A DNA stretch of 60,614 nucleotides from Gemmatimonadales bacterium. GTDB lineage: Bacteria; Gemmatimonadota; Gemmatimonadetes; Longimicrobiales; Gaopeijiaceae. The stretch covers positions 794,665-855,278 of the forward strand of contig CP070829.1 in the NCBI GenBank assembly GCA_020344755.1, given 5' to 3'. Each line of letters begins with the position of its first letter. Position 1 is the stretch's first letter. Positions 16,681 through 26,204 of the stretch are shown here, piece by piece. The notes under the pieces are model-generated. The model was not told the DNA's origin and ran no database searches. It was given only the letters and a program-made list of their open reading frames with translations. A program made the translations under genes and the position numbers.

Positions 16681-17973
16681 GTGGCGGGACGGGTTCCGAG
16701 CCATCTCGCCCAGGGGCTGATCGTGATTCTCGCCCTTGCGGTGGGTGGGGCGGGGGCGGTGCACGCGCAGACCACGGGAAGGGGAGCCGACGGAGCCGAA
16801 CCCGCAGACCCCGACGACCCCCTCACGGTCTTCCTGGTGACCGCCGAGCCCGGAGACGCCATCTGGGAAAGGTTCGGCCACAACGGCCTCTGGATTCACG
16901 ATGCCAGAACCGGCGAGGACGTCCTCTGGGAGTGGGGACTCTTCTCGTTTCGCCAGGAGAACTTCATTCTCCGGCTCATCCGGGGAACGATGCTCTACGG
17001 CATGGGGGGACGGTACCTGCAGCCCATGCTCGACGTCTACAGCTCCCAGAATCGATCCGTTTGGGCCCAGGAGCTGGCGCTGACACCGGAGCAGGAGCAG
17101 GAGCTCGATCGTCTCGTTCGCACCAACGCCCGGCCCGAGAACGCCCAGTACGCCTATCACTATTACAGGGACAACTGCTCGACACGGGCCCGCGACGCCC
17201 TGGACTCGGTGCTGGATGGCCAGCTGCGGGAGGCCTTCCGGGACCTTCCTGGAAACGCGACATGGCGATGGCACACGCGGCGGCTCCTTCGCCCCGATCC
17301 CCTGGCGGAGGCGGGGCTGCAGGTGGTCCTGGGGAATCCGGGGGACCAGGAGATCACGGCCTGGGAGGCGATGTTCCTCCCCATGCAGATGCGGCGCCAC
17401 CTCGCTAGTGCCGAAGTCGTGGTGGACGGCGAATCCAGGCCCCTTGTGGTGCGGGAGGTCCCGCTGTTGGAGTCGACCCGTGGGGCGCCGGCCTCGGCGC
17501 CGGCCAACCGGTGGGCCGGCTCACTCCTGCTTGGTCTTGCCCTGGGTGGGGGGATCCTCGTTCTCGGAATGTGGAGTCGTCGTGGGCTCGCCCTCGGAAA
17601 GACCGCGGGGGTACGGGCCCTGGGACTCGGTGTGGTCGCCTGGTGCCTCGTCGCCGGTGCCCTGGGGTGGATCCTGGTCCTGGCCTGGGCCTTCACGGAC
17701 CACGACTTCTGGCGGTGGAACGAGAACCTGGTTCAGACCTCACCGCTGCTGCTTCCGGGCCTCGTGCTGGCTTTTCCGCTGCTGATGGGAAAGACGGCGG
17801 GAGCGGGTCTGCGAAAGCTCCTCTGGGGGGTGGCCTATCTGGCCGTGATCGGAGTGGCCCTCAAGGTCCTCCCGGGCTTCGATCAGTCGAACTGGGAGAT
17901 CGTGGCGACGGCCACCCCGGTACACCTTGCTCTGGCATGGGCCGTGGGCCGCCTACCCACGACGACCCCGTGA
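16681..17973 (+). CDS. Lnb-like protein (DUF4105 periplasmic domain plus C-terminal TM domain)
   Basis: 430 aa. Signal sequence (LIVILALAVGGAGAVHAQ), then a DUF4105 domain at about 48-260 with the two hallmark segments ERFGHNGLW (His67) and YHYYRDNCSTRARD (Cys166), then about five transmembrane helices between residues 280 and 430. DUF4105 (PF13387) is, to my knowledge, now described as the periplasmic domain of Lnb, the lipoprotein N-acyltransferase of Bacteroidetes that replaces Lnt; this protein has the full periplasm-plus-membrane layout. Its GTG start lies 18 nt after the oxidoreductase gene, and it overlaps lnt by GTGA. Lipoprotein N-acylation is therefore the leading hypothesis, but unproven for this lineage. 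Confidence 0.72.
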   Translation: MAGRVPSHLAQGLIVILALAVGGAGAVHAQTTGRGADGAEPADPDDPLTVFLVTAEPGDAIWERFGHNGLWIHDARTGEDVLWEWGLFSFRQENFILRLIRGTMLYGMGGRYLQPMLDVYSSQNRSVWAQELALTPEQEQELDRLVRTNARPENAQYAYHYYRDNCSTRARDALDSVLDGQLREAFRDLPGNATWRWHTRRLLRPDPLAEAGLQVVLGNPGDQEITAWEAMFLPMQMRRHLASAEVVVDGESRPLVVREVPLLESTRGAPASAPANRWAGSLLLGLALGGGILVLGMWSRRGLALGKTAGVRALGLGVVAWCLVAGALGWILVLAWAFTDHDFWRWNENLVQTSPLLLPGLVLAFPLLMGKTAGAGLRKLLWGVAYLAVIGVALKVLPGFDQSNWEIVATATPVHLALAWAVGRLPTTTP

Positions 17974-19538
17974 GCGCCGTCCTCTCCGGGACTCTCCTCT
18001 TTCTCGCGTTCCTCCCCCATCCATCGCGGTTCCTCGTCTGGGTTGCCCTGGTTCCCTGGCTCGTTCACGTGGGCCGGCAGGCGGGTGGAGCGGCCGGGGT
18101 CCGCCAGGTTGCCCGGTCCGGTGCTGTCTTCTTCCTGGTGTTCTGGGGTCTCCAACTCTACTGGCTTCTCCTGCTCCCCCTGCGACTGGGGGTCGGCTGG
18201 CCCGTCGTCGCCTACCTGGGCCAGCTGTTCCTTCTGGCAGTCCTCGGGGGGAGCCTCGGGGCCGCGGTTCACCTGCTTCGTCTGAGGCTCCCTCTCCCCA
18301 TCGCTGCCGGGGTGGCGTGGGCGTCCGTGGAGTGGATCAGGGCCAACCTTCTGGGTCCGCTGCGGTTCCCCTGGTCCCCCCTCGGCCTTCCGCTGGTGGA
18401 TTGGGTCCCCCTGATCCAGCCGGCCGCCTGGGTAGGGGAGACGGGCCTTGGATTGCTCGTGGCGCTCGTGAACGGGTTTCTCGCCGCGGCCTGGCTGGCA
18501 CGCACCGCCGAATCCGGGGCCCCGCACCTCCCAACGGGGGGCAGGTGGGCGGCGTCGTACCGCCCTCTCCTGGCGGCTGGACTTCTCGTCGGGGCGTGGT
18601 GGGCCGCGGGCCAGTACCGGACGGGCTCGGTCCAGACCGAGCGCGTGTTGGTGGCCGGTGCGGTCCAACCCGCCATACCGCTCGCGGTCAAGCGGGACTC
18701 CCTGGCCGGTCTGGAGGCAGCTCGAACCAGCCTTGCCGCGCTCCTGCCTCAGCTGGAAGGCGCGGGTGCAGAGGTCGTTGTCATCCCGGAGACGCACTTC
18801 CCGATCGCGTTCCCGGACACGGCTTCGGTCCAAGGCTCCGGCCACGGGGAATCCACGGCCGTCGGGCTCGATTCGTGGCTAGCGGGATGGTCCGAACGGC
18901 TCGACGCGCCCGTCCTTCTCGGTGGGTTCGGCGAGACCCGTGGCGGCAAGGAGAACGCCGTCCTCGTTGTCGGGCCCCAGGGCGTTGCCGCCCGGTACGG
19001 AAAGATCGCGCTGGTCCCAGGGGTGGAATGGACGCCCAGAGGAACCCTGATCCGGGGCGGGCCGCCCCTTCCGCTCCCCGTTGCCCGGCGCCCGGGGACC
19101 CTCATCTGCATCGAATCGGCGTGGGCCAGCCTCGGGCGAGCCCAGGCTGTGCAAGGCGCCGGATGGCTTCTGAACGTGACGAACGATGCTTGGCTCGCGG
19201 GGAGTCGACCGTGGACGAGGACCCCCGCATTTCAGCAGCACGCAGCCCACCTCGTCCTCCGCAGTGTGGAGACCGGGCTGGGGGCTCTCAGGGTCGGCAA
19301 CACGGGCTGGACCGGAGTGGTGTCCCCCGTCGGGCGCTGGCAACCTCTGATCGCGCCACACGTCGCGGGTGTGGCGGTGGCCGAGATCCGGGGCCTTTCC
19401 GGTGCCACGCCCTATGTCCTCCTGGGGGACCTGGTGGGTCCCCTGTGCGTCCTCGTGGTGCTTGTGGGAGGGGTCGCCGCACTGAGGGCGACTCAGCGGC
19501 TTCAGGGCGCCCCGTCCGAGCGTTCGCACCCCCGTTGA
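17970..19538 (+). CDS. lnt: Apolipoprotein N-acyltransferase
   Basis: 522 aa. Adds the third acyl chain to the N-terminal Cys of bacterial lipoproteins in the inner membrane. An N-terminal multi-span membrane region (roughly residues 1-200, e.g. FLVFWGLQLYWLLLLPLRLG) precedes a carbon-nitrogen hydrolase domain with an intact Glu-Lys-Cys triad: Glu274 in VIPETHFP, Lys345 in YGKIALVPG, Cys380 in LICIES (E. coli 267/335/387). A last hydrophobic helix near the C-terminus completes the topology. I place the start at GTG 17970, which overlaps the Lnb-like stop; longer readings upstream lie inside that gene. Its TGA stop is inside the -35 box of the rpmE promoter. Confidence 0.9.
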   Translation: MSAVLSGTLLFLAFLPHPSRFLVWVALVPWLVHVGRQAGGAAGVRQVARSGAVFFLVFWGLQLYWLLLLPLRLGVGWPVVAYLGQLFLLAVLGGSLGAAVHLLRLRLPLPIAAGVAWASVEWIRANLLGPLRFPWSPLGLPLVDWVPLIQPAAWVGETGLGLLVALVNGFLAAAWLARTAESGAPHLPTGGRWAASYRPLLAAGLLVGAWWAAGQYRTGSVQTERVLVAGAVQPAIPLAVKRDSLAGLEAARTSLAALLPQLEGAGAEVVVIPETHFPIAFPDTASVQGSGHGESTAVGLDSWLAGWSERLDAPVLLGGFGETRGGKENAVLVVGPQGVAARYGKIALVPGVEWTPRGTLIRGGPPLPLPVARRPGTLICIESAWASLGRAQAVQGAGWLLNVTNDAWLAGSRPWTRTPAFQQHAAHLVLRSVETGLGALRVGNTGWTGVVSPVGRWQPLIAPHVAGVAVAEIRGLSGATPYVLLGDLVGPLCVLVVLVGGVAALRATQRLQGAPSERSHPR

Positions 19539-19563
19539 TCCCCAACTGGCGCTTTTCTAACTT
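19535..19563 (+). promoter_or_regulatory. Promoter of rpmE
   Basis: -35 TTGATC (19535-19540) overlapping the lnt stop codon, 17-bp spacer, -10 TAACTT (19558-19563). It leaves a leader of about 95 nt before the rpmE ATG. The leader contains a repeated TATCCAG (at 19564 and 19573 regions), of unknown meaning. Confidence 0.5.
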
Positions 19564-19664
19564 ATCCAGTCTATCCAGCGGCGCGGGCGGGTTGTCCGGG
19601 TCCGTCGCGCTCGAGGGAGGCGGAATCCCCTTCCTCGCAGATCCCGGGCCTGTGGAGAAGGACC

Positions 19665-19871
19665 ATGAAGCAGGGAATTCATCCCGAATACCAGTCGGCG
19701 GTCATCGTCTGCTCCTGCGGCAACCGCATCGAGACCAAGTCCACCCGCGACGAGATCCACGTCGAGATCTGCTCCGTATGCCATCCCTTCTACACGGGCA
19801 AGCAGCGCCTGGTGGACACGGCGGGTCGCGTCGAGCGGTTCCGGAAGAAGTACTCGAAGGCCGAGAAGTAA
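19665..19871 (+). CDS. rpmE: 50S ribosomal protein L31 (zinc-binding type)
   Basis: 68 aa. Large-subunit protein at the subunit interface. It keeps the zinc-ligand cysteines (CSCGN, then EICSVCHPF) and the [16 protein letters not shown] block diagnostic of L31; the presence of Cys pairs makes this the zinc-containing form that serves as a cellular zinc store in some bacteria, rather than the zinc-free paralogue. Shine-Dalgarno GGAGAAGG is seven bases upstream of the ATG. It has its own promoter at 19535-19563 and heads a run with prfA and prmC, a common order (rpmE-prfA-prmC). Confidence 0.96.
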   Translation: MKQGIHPEYQSAVIVCSCGNRIETKSTRDEIHVEICSVCHPFYTGKQRLVDTAGRVERFRKKYSKAEK

Positions 19872-19929
19872 CGGCCTCGACGGCACGGGCGTGACGAGCG
19901 CCCGCGCCTTCCGCTCATGAGCGCCTCGC

Positions 19930-21026
<1,097 letters not shown>

Positions 21027-21030
<4 letters not shown>

Positions 21031-21980
21031 GGCCGCGCGGATCCACCCGTGCCGGGAAACGAATGGTGGAGACCTCGAGCAAGGAGTCCCACGGTGTGGA
21101 AGAGGGGCCTTGGACCGTTCTTCGCCTGATTCGTTGGAGTGCGGACTATCTGGCGGCCAAGGGTGTGGAGTCGGGCCGCCTGGATGCCGAACACCTGCTG
21201 GCCCATGCCCTGGAAACAACCCGCCTGCAACTCTACCTGGAGTACGACCGACCCCTCACTCCGGAGGAGCTGGATCGATTCCGGCCGCTCCTGCGCCGCC
21301 GGGGCCAGCGCGAGCCGCTCCAGTACGTGACCGGGCGCACCGGGTTCAGGGAGTTGGAGCTCATCACGGATCCCAGGGCTCTCATTCCGCGGCCCGAGAC
21401 GGAGGTCCTGGTGGAAACCGTCCTCCGCTGGGCGTCGGGTCGAGGAGATCTCACCGCGGTGGATGTGGGGACGGGGACCGGATGCATCGCCCTGTCGCTG
21501 CTCGCGGAGGGATCCTTCCGCGAGGTGTGGGCCCTCGACCTGTCCGCGGCGGCCCTGGAGTTGGCCCGGCAGAACGCCGTCACCGCGTCGGTGGGAGAGC
21601 GAATCCGATTCCTGCAGAGTGACGGTCTCTCAGGTCTTCCGACCGACCTGACAGTGGACGTCGTGGTTTCGAACCCTCCGTATGTGGCCCGTGACGACGC
21701 GAGCCGGCTCGAGCCCGAGATCCTGGGACACGAGCCGCACCAGGCCCTCTTTGCCGGCGACGACGGCCTCGGTGTTCTCCGCCCCCTGGTGGCCGCGGCA
21801 CCGGGACGTCTGCGGGCAGGTGGCCTTCTGGCCTTGGAGGTCGGTGTGGGCCAGGCAGAAACGGTCCTGGACCTCGTCGCGGCCACGGGCGCCTTCCAGG
21901 GCGGAGATATCCATCGAGATCTGGCGGGGAAGCCCCGCATCGTCACAGCTGAACGCCGTCCGTCGGGCGGCGAGTCCTGA
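21027..21980 (+). CDS. prmC: Release factor glutamine methyltransferase
   Basis: SAM-dependent N5-methylation of the glutamine in the GGQ motif of release factors. The SAM site [15 protein letters not shown] and the substrate-binding NPPY (from residue 216) are present, with the N-terminal helical domain ([19 protein letters not shown]) and [15 protein letters not shown]-like [11 protein letters not shown] segment. 317 aa from GTG 21027, which is somewhat long; ATG 21063 would remove 12 residues and give a more typical N-terminus. Pairing with prfA is the classical arrangement. Confidence 0.95.
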
Positions 21981-21997
21981 GAGAGGAGAGAGACCCC

Positions 21998-22357
21998 ATG
22001 GCGGGAATCATGGAACAGGCGCGGAGTCTGGGAAACGCGCTGGCGAGAACAGATGAGTACCAGGCCCTTCGGCGGGCAATCCAGGCGGCCGACGACGACC
22101 GCGAGATCGCCGAGCTCCGGAGTGAGCTTCAGATGCTGGAGGGCGCAATCGCCACCGCCATTCGGTCGGGGAAGGAGCCGGAGACCGAGGTCGCGGAGGC
22201 GTACGAGTCTGCCCTGTCGAAGCTCCAGGCCAATTCGACCTACCAGCGTCTGGTAGCGGCCCAGTCCAACTTCGATAAGGTTCTACAGAAGGTGAACGGC
22301 ACCATCGCCCAGGGGATGGAGGAAGGGGCGGAGAGCCGGATCATCCTGGCCCCGTAG
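21998..22357 (+). CDS. YlbF/YmcA-family protein
   Basis: 119 aa, entirely helical, with the YlbF-family pattern of an N-terminal MEQARSLGNALARTDEYQAL and central LRRAIQAADDD helix and a second half ending in VLQKVNGTIAQGM. In Bacillus, YlbF with YmcA and YaaT modulates RNase Y and thereby mRNA decay, competence and sporulation. Those partners are not in this window, so the role here is open: a structural RNA-processing cofactor is the best analogy. Good Shine-Dalgarno (GAGAGGAGAGAG region at 21980-21992) before ATG 21998. Confidence 0.75.
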   Translation: MAGIMEQARSLGNALARTDEYQALRRAIQAADDDREIAELRSELQMLEGAIATAIRSGKEPETEVAEAYESALSKLQANSTYQRLVAAQSNFDKVLQKVNGTIAQGMEEGAESRIILAP

Positions 22358-22359
22358 TA

Positions 22360-22384
22360 CGGGCCCGCCGGAACGCGGGACCCG
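22360..22384 (+). other. GC hairpin after the YlbF-family gene
   Basis: Nine base pairs (CGGGCCCGC, 22360-22368, with GCGGGaCCCG, 22375-22384, one bulged A) around a 6-nt loop, two bases after the stop codon. There is no U-run (GTTCGAG follows), so at best a weak terminator. A second 6-bp hairpin (GGAGGC/GCCTCC, 22410-22426) follows before ino1. Confidence 0.4.
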
Positions 22385-22462
22385 GTTCGAGCCCGCATGC
22401 AGGAGCCCCGGAGGCGCGGTGCCTCCAGGGACGTCAATCGCGCAGTTCAACGAGGAGTTCCA

Positions 22463-23779
22463 GTGACGGAGCGTCCGGATATTCGACCCGCCGAGGGAAA
22501 GCTCGGCGTGCTGCTCCCCGGATTCGGGGCCGTGGCTACCACTTTCGTGGCAGGGGTGGAGGCCGTGAGACAGGGGATCGCCAAGCCCGTGGGAAGCCTG
22601 AGCCAGATGCAGACCATCCGGCTGGGGAAGCGCACGGAAGATCGGACGCCTCTCATCAAGGACTTCGTCCCGCTGGCGGCGCTTGATCAACTGGTCTTCG
22701 GCGCGTGGGACCCCATCCCGGACGACGGATACGCCAGCGCGGTGAACGCCGGGGTCCTCAACCGTCACGAGCACCTGGAGCCGATCCGGGGCTTCCTCGA
22801 GTCCATCGAGCCCATGCCGGCTGCCTTCGACACGGAGTACGTGAAGAAGCTCGACGGTCCCAACGTGAAGCGGGCCGCGAACAAGAAGGAGTTGGCCGAG
22901 CAGATCCGTGAGGACATCCGCTCCTTCAGGGAGACCCACGGCTGCCAACGGCTGGTCATGGTCTGGTGCGGATCCACGGAGATCTTCCTCCGGGGCGGGC
23001 CGCAGCACGAGACGCTCCAGGCTTTCGAAGCGGCGATGGAGGCCAACGACCCCTCCATCGCACCTTCCATGCTCTACGCGTACGCGGCGATCATGGAGGG
23101 CGTGCCCTATGCCAACGGAGCCCCAAACCTCTCCGCCGACATACCCGCCCTGGAGCGGGCGGCGGTGGAGCGAGGGGTGCCCATCGGCGGGAAGGACTTC
23201 AAGACGGGCCAGACCCTGATGAAGACGATCCTCGCTCCGGGCTTCAAGACACGGATGATCGGGGTGAACGGATGGTTCTCCACGAATATCCTGGGGAACC
23301 GGGACGGCGAGGTACTGGACGATCCCGCATCGTTCAAGACCAAGGAGGAGTCGAAGCTCGGGGTTCTGGAGCACATCCTGCAGCCGAACATGTACCCCGA
23401 TCTCTACGAGGACCTCTATCACAAGGTCCGCATCAACTACTATCCGCCCCGGGGAGACAACAAGGAGGGTTGGGACAACATCGACATCTTCGGCTGGATG
23501 GGGTATCCCATGCAGATCAAGGTGGACTTCCTCTGCCGGGATTCCATCCTGGCGGCTCCCATCGTGCTGGACCTGGCCCTCTTCCTGGACCTTGCGCACC
23601 GCGCGGGCATGAGCGGGATTCAGGAGTGGCTCTCCTTCTACTTCAAGAGCCCGCAGACCGCCCCGGGGCTCTACCCGGAGCACGACATCTTCATCCAGCA
23701 CATGAAGCTCAAGAACACGCTCCGCTGGATGATGGGTGAGGAACAGATCACTCACCTCGGCTTGGACTACTACGAGTGA
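22463..23779 (+). CDS. ino1: Inositol-3-phosphate synthase
   Basis: 438 aa. NAD-dependent cyclisation of glucose-6-phosphate to inositol phosphate, the entry point to inositol lipids and inositol osmolytes. Features: N-terminal dinucleotide region GKLGVLLPGFGAVATTFVAG, the family segments VMVWCGSTEIF, SMLYAYAAIMEGVPYANGAP, GGKDFKTGQTLMKTILAP and NGWFSTNILGNRDGEVLDDP (with the catalytic lysine-rich KTGQT). I choose GTG 22463 because GAGGAG (22452-22457) is five bases upstream; an in-frame ATG at 22397 sits inside a hairpin-rich leader without such a site. The tmk gene follows 82 nt later. Confidence 0.94.
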   Translation: MTERPDIRPAEGKLGVLLPGFGAVATTFVAGVEAVRQGIAKPVGSLSQMQTIRLGKRTEDRTPLIKDFVPLAALDQLVFGAWDPIPDDGYASAVNAGVLNRHEHLEPIRGFLESIEPMPAAFDTEYVKKLDGPNVKRAANKKELAEQIREDIRSFRETHGCQRLVMVWCGSTEIFLRGGPQHETLQAFEAAMEANDPSIAPSMLYAYAAIMEGVPYANGAPNLSADIPALERAAVERGVPIGGKDFKTGQTLMKTILAPGFKTRMIGVNGWFSTNILGNRDGEVLDDPASFKTKEESKLGVLEHILQPNMYPDLYEDLYHKVRINYYPPRGDNKEGWDNIDIFGWMGYPMQIKVDFLCRDSILAAPIVLDLALFLDLAHRAGMSGIQEWLSFYFKSPQTAPGLYPEHDIFIQHMKLKNTLRWMMGEEQITHLGLDYYE

Positions 23780-23861
23780 GGTCGTTCCGGGTGGCGGGCA
23801 GGCCCGGGTGCTGCGTGGAGGTATCGGGGCCTCCACCGGGTTGGCTGCCGGGGAGGCGCCG

Positions 23862-24509
23862 TTGACACCCCCGCGTTTCATCGTCCTGGAAGGGGTGGAG
23901 GGATCGGGCAAGAGCACCCAGATCCGGCTCCTGTCGGCCTGGCTCGCAGGAATGGAGGTTCCCCACACCTCCACTCGGGAGCCCGGTGGAACCGCGGTAG
24001 GGGAGGCCATCCGGGGCGTCCTCCTCGACCGGGATGGCCTGGAGATGCCCGCAGAGACGGAGCTGATGCTCATGCTCGCGGCGCGGGCGGCCTTCGTGAG
24101 GGAAGTGGTCAGTCCCGCGCTGGCTCGCGGGGAGACCGTGCTCGCGGACCGATTCGACCTGTCGACCTTCGCCTATCAGGGCTTCGGGCGCGGCCTCGAT
24201 CTCGAACAGGTCAAGCAGATGAACGCGTTCGCCACGGGCGGGGTGGAGCCCGACCTCTACCTGGTGTTGGACCTGCCTGCGGAAGAGGGCACCCAACGTC
24301 AGGCGAGGGACGGGAAGACCCTGGATCGGATCGAGAAGGCCGGTACCGGATTCCTTCAGCGGGTGCGGGAGGGGTACCGAGTCCTGTCGGAGGGTGAGGG
24401 CAGGGTCCAGGTCGTGAACGCCCGAGGTACGCCGGAGGAGGTTCACGCACGGCTCCGGGGCCTGCTCCAGGGCAACTTTCCGGAAACCTTCGGGATCCCA
24501 GCGGTTTAA
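23862..24509 (+). CDS. tmk: Thymidylate kinase
   Basis: 215 aa. Phosphorylates dTMP to dTDP. P-loop FIVLEGVEGSGKST at the very N-terminus, DR-box LADRFDLSTFAYQGFGRG, the (R)EPGGT motif in TREPGGTAVGE, and the lid region KTLDRIEKAGTGF. I place the start at TTG 23862: GGGAGG (23851-23856) lies five bases upstream and the protein then begins right before its first beta strand, as in other Tmk proteins. Reading further upstream (GTG 23808 or beyond) adds residues with no counterpart in the family. Confidence 0.93.
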   Translation: MTPPRFIVLEGVEGSGKSTQIRLLSAWLAGMEVPHTSTREPGGTAVGEAIRGVLLDRDGLEMPAETELMLMLAARAAFVREVVSPALARGETVLADRFDLSTFAYQGFGRGLDLEQVKQMNAFATGGVEPDLYLVLDLPAEEGTQRQARDGKTLDRIEKAGTGFLQRVREGYRVLSEGEGRVQVVNARGTPEEVHARLRGLLQGNFPETFGIPAV

Positions 24510-24547
24510 TCTTTGGAGTACCGAGTTCCTCTCGAGAACGACAACGA

Positions 24548-26179
24548 ATGTTTCTTCCCAAGCGTGCAGTCCTCCCGCTGATCCTCGTTGGAGGATCCAT
24601 CCTTCTGGGGGGGTGGTTTCTGCAGGAAGGCGTTTCGCGCCAGGAAAACGTCTTCGTGCAGGTCCGCCTCTTTCAGGAGGTGATGGATCACGTCTCCCAG
24701 CAGTTCGTCGAGGAGGTAGACCCGGCGGTCCTGTACGACTCGGCCATCGACGGAGTCCTCGAGGAGTTGGACGACCCCAACACGTCCTTCATCGAAGCGC
24801 AGGACTGGGAGGACTTCCGCATCCGAGCTACGGAGGGCAACTACGGTGGGGTCGGGCTCGAGGTGGTCCCGAGGGACGACTTCGTGACCGTGATGAGCGC
24901 GGTGCCGGGAGGACCCGGAGCCCGAGCGGGAATCCGACCGGGAGACCGTTTCGTGGAGATCGCCGGACAGCCCGCCGAAGGGATGTCGGTCGACCGGGCG
25001 GTGGAGATCCTCCGGGGTGAGGCAGGGACCTCTGTCGACGTGAAGATGGGACGCAACGGGTTGGATGACCCCATAAGCTTCAGCCTCACCCGTGAGATCA
25101 TCCGCCTCAAGTCGGTCCCCTTCGCCGTCGTCCTCGACGGTGCGGGGTACGTGCCCCTCCAGGTCTTCCGTACGACCTCCTCCGACGAGGTCCGGGCCGA
25201 GATCGAGCGGCTCGCCGACGAGGGTGCTCGCGGAATCGTGCTGGACCTGAGGGGCAACCCAGGGGGCCTCCTGGAGGAAGGGATCGATATTGCGGAGCTC
25301 TTCCTCCCGGCAGGAGAGAAGGTGGTGGAGACCCGGGGACGCGCCCTGGGGCAGTCGGAGGTCTACCGGGACGGCACCCCGGAGGTGTTCCCGGAGATTC
25401 CCCTGGTCGTCATGGTGGACGAGACCAGTGCCAGCGCGTCGGAGATCGTGGCTGGAGCCCTCCAGGACCACGATCGCGCCCTGGTGGTAGGCGCTCCCTC
25501 CTTTGGAAAGGGGTCCGTACAGACGCTGTTCACCCTTTCGGGCGGCAACGTCCTGCGTCTCACCACGGCCCACTGGTACACCCCGGTGGGGCGCTCCATT
25601 CAGAAGGACGTCCCCCAGGACCGGTCGGACCTCCCGCACGGGGCGTGGACCCTCGACAACGACCTCGTGGCCACCGAGGATCTCCCGGATCGGCCCGAGT
25701 TCCAGTCGACGGGTGGTCGCACCCTCCTGGGTGGAGGGGGGATCACCCCGGACCTCTGGGTGATCCAGGATACCCTGGCCACGAGCGAATCCCGTGCGGT
25801 GCAAGCGTTGTATGCCCAGCAGGGTGTCTTCACACGAACGCTCTTCAACTTCGTGGTGGACTACCTCCAGGCGAATCCCCGGTTGGCGCCGGACTTCTCG
25901 GTGGACGACGCCCTCGTCGCGGCCTTCGTGCGGGAGTTGCGGTCTTCTGATTTCCAGGCCAGTGCCCAGGTGCTCCGGGAAGCGGACCGCTATGTCCGGT
26001 ATCAGCTCGAGTCGGAGATCGCCCTTCAGGCGTTCGGTGAGGAGGGCCAGTTCCTGCGCCTCCAGGACCGGGATCGGCAGCTTCAGGAAGCTCTGAGGGC
26101 CCTCGGACAGTCGGCCACCCCCGAGGAGCTCGTGGCCCTGGCCGACGAGCGGCCTGGGGCGAACCCGGTGGGGGGCTGA
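24548..26179 (+). CDS. ctpA: C-terminal processing peptidase, S41 family
   Basis: 543 aa. An N-terminal membrane anchor (AVLPLILVGGSILLGGWFL), a short helical region, a PDZ domain (YGGVGLEVVPRDDF, then GARAGIRPGDRFVEIAGQPA), and the protease core IVLDLRGNPGGLLEEGIDIA, DETSASASEIVAGALQDHDR (catalytic Ser) and GAPSFGKGSVQT (catalytic Lys of the Ser-Lys dyad). Such enzymes cleave C-termini of periplasmic proteins. The C-terminal 130 residues beyond the core are helical and do not match a domain I know; they probably regulate the protease or bind a partner. It lies between tmk and an asparaginase-family gene. Confidence 0.92.
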   Translation: MFLPKRAVLPLILVGGSILLGGWFLQEGVSRQENVFVQVRLFQEVMDHVSQQFVEEVDPAVLYDSAIDGVLEELDDPNTSFIEAQDWEDFRIRATEGNYGGVGLEVVPRDDFVTVMSAVPGGPGARAGIRPGDRFVEIAGQPAEGMSVDRAVEILRGEAGTSVDVKMGRNGLDDPISFSLTREIIRLKSVPFAVVLDGAGYVPLQVFRTTSSDEVRAEIERLADEGARGIVLDLRGNPGGLLEEGIDIAELFLPAGEKVVETRGRALGQSEVYRDGTPEVFPEIPLVVMVDETSASASEIVAGALQDHDRALVVGAPSFGKGSVQTLFTLSGGNVLRLTTAHWYTPVGRSIQKDVPQDRSDLPHGAWTLDNDLVATEDLPDRPEFQSTGGRTLLGGGGITPDLWVIQDTLATSESRAVQALYAQQGVFTRTLFNFVVDYLQANPRLAPDFSVDDALVAAFVRELRSSDFQASAQVLREADRYVRYQLESEIALQAFGEEGQFLRLQDRDRQLQEALRALGQSATPEELVALADERPGANPVGG

Positions 26180-26204
26180 CGGGAGGCATCCGTCGGGTCC
26201 GCGT

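Noticed and set aside
19872..19929. Terminator between rpmE and prfA
   Set aside because: A 6-bp CGGGCG/CGCCCG hairpin exists, but no T-tract follows and the genes are commonly co-transcribed.
22397..22462. Longer ino1 starting at ATG 22397
   Set aside because: The added residues are basic and low-complexity, the ATG lies in a hairpin-rich leader, and GTG 22463 has a well-placed GAGGAG.
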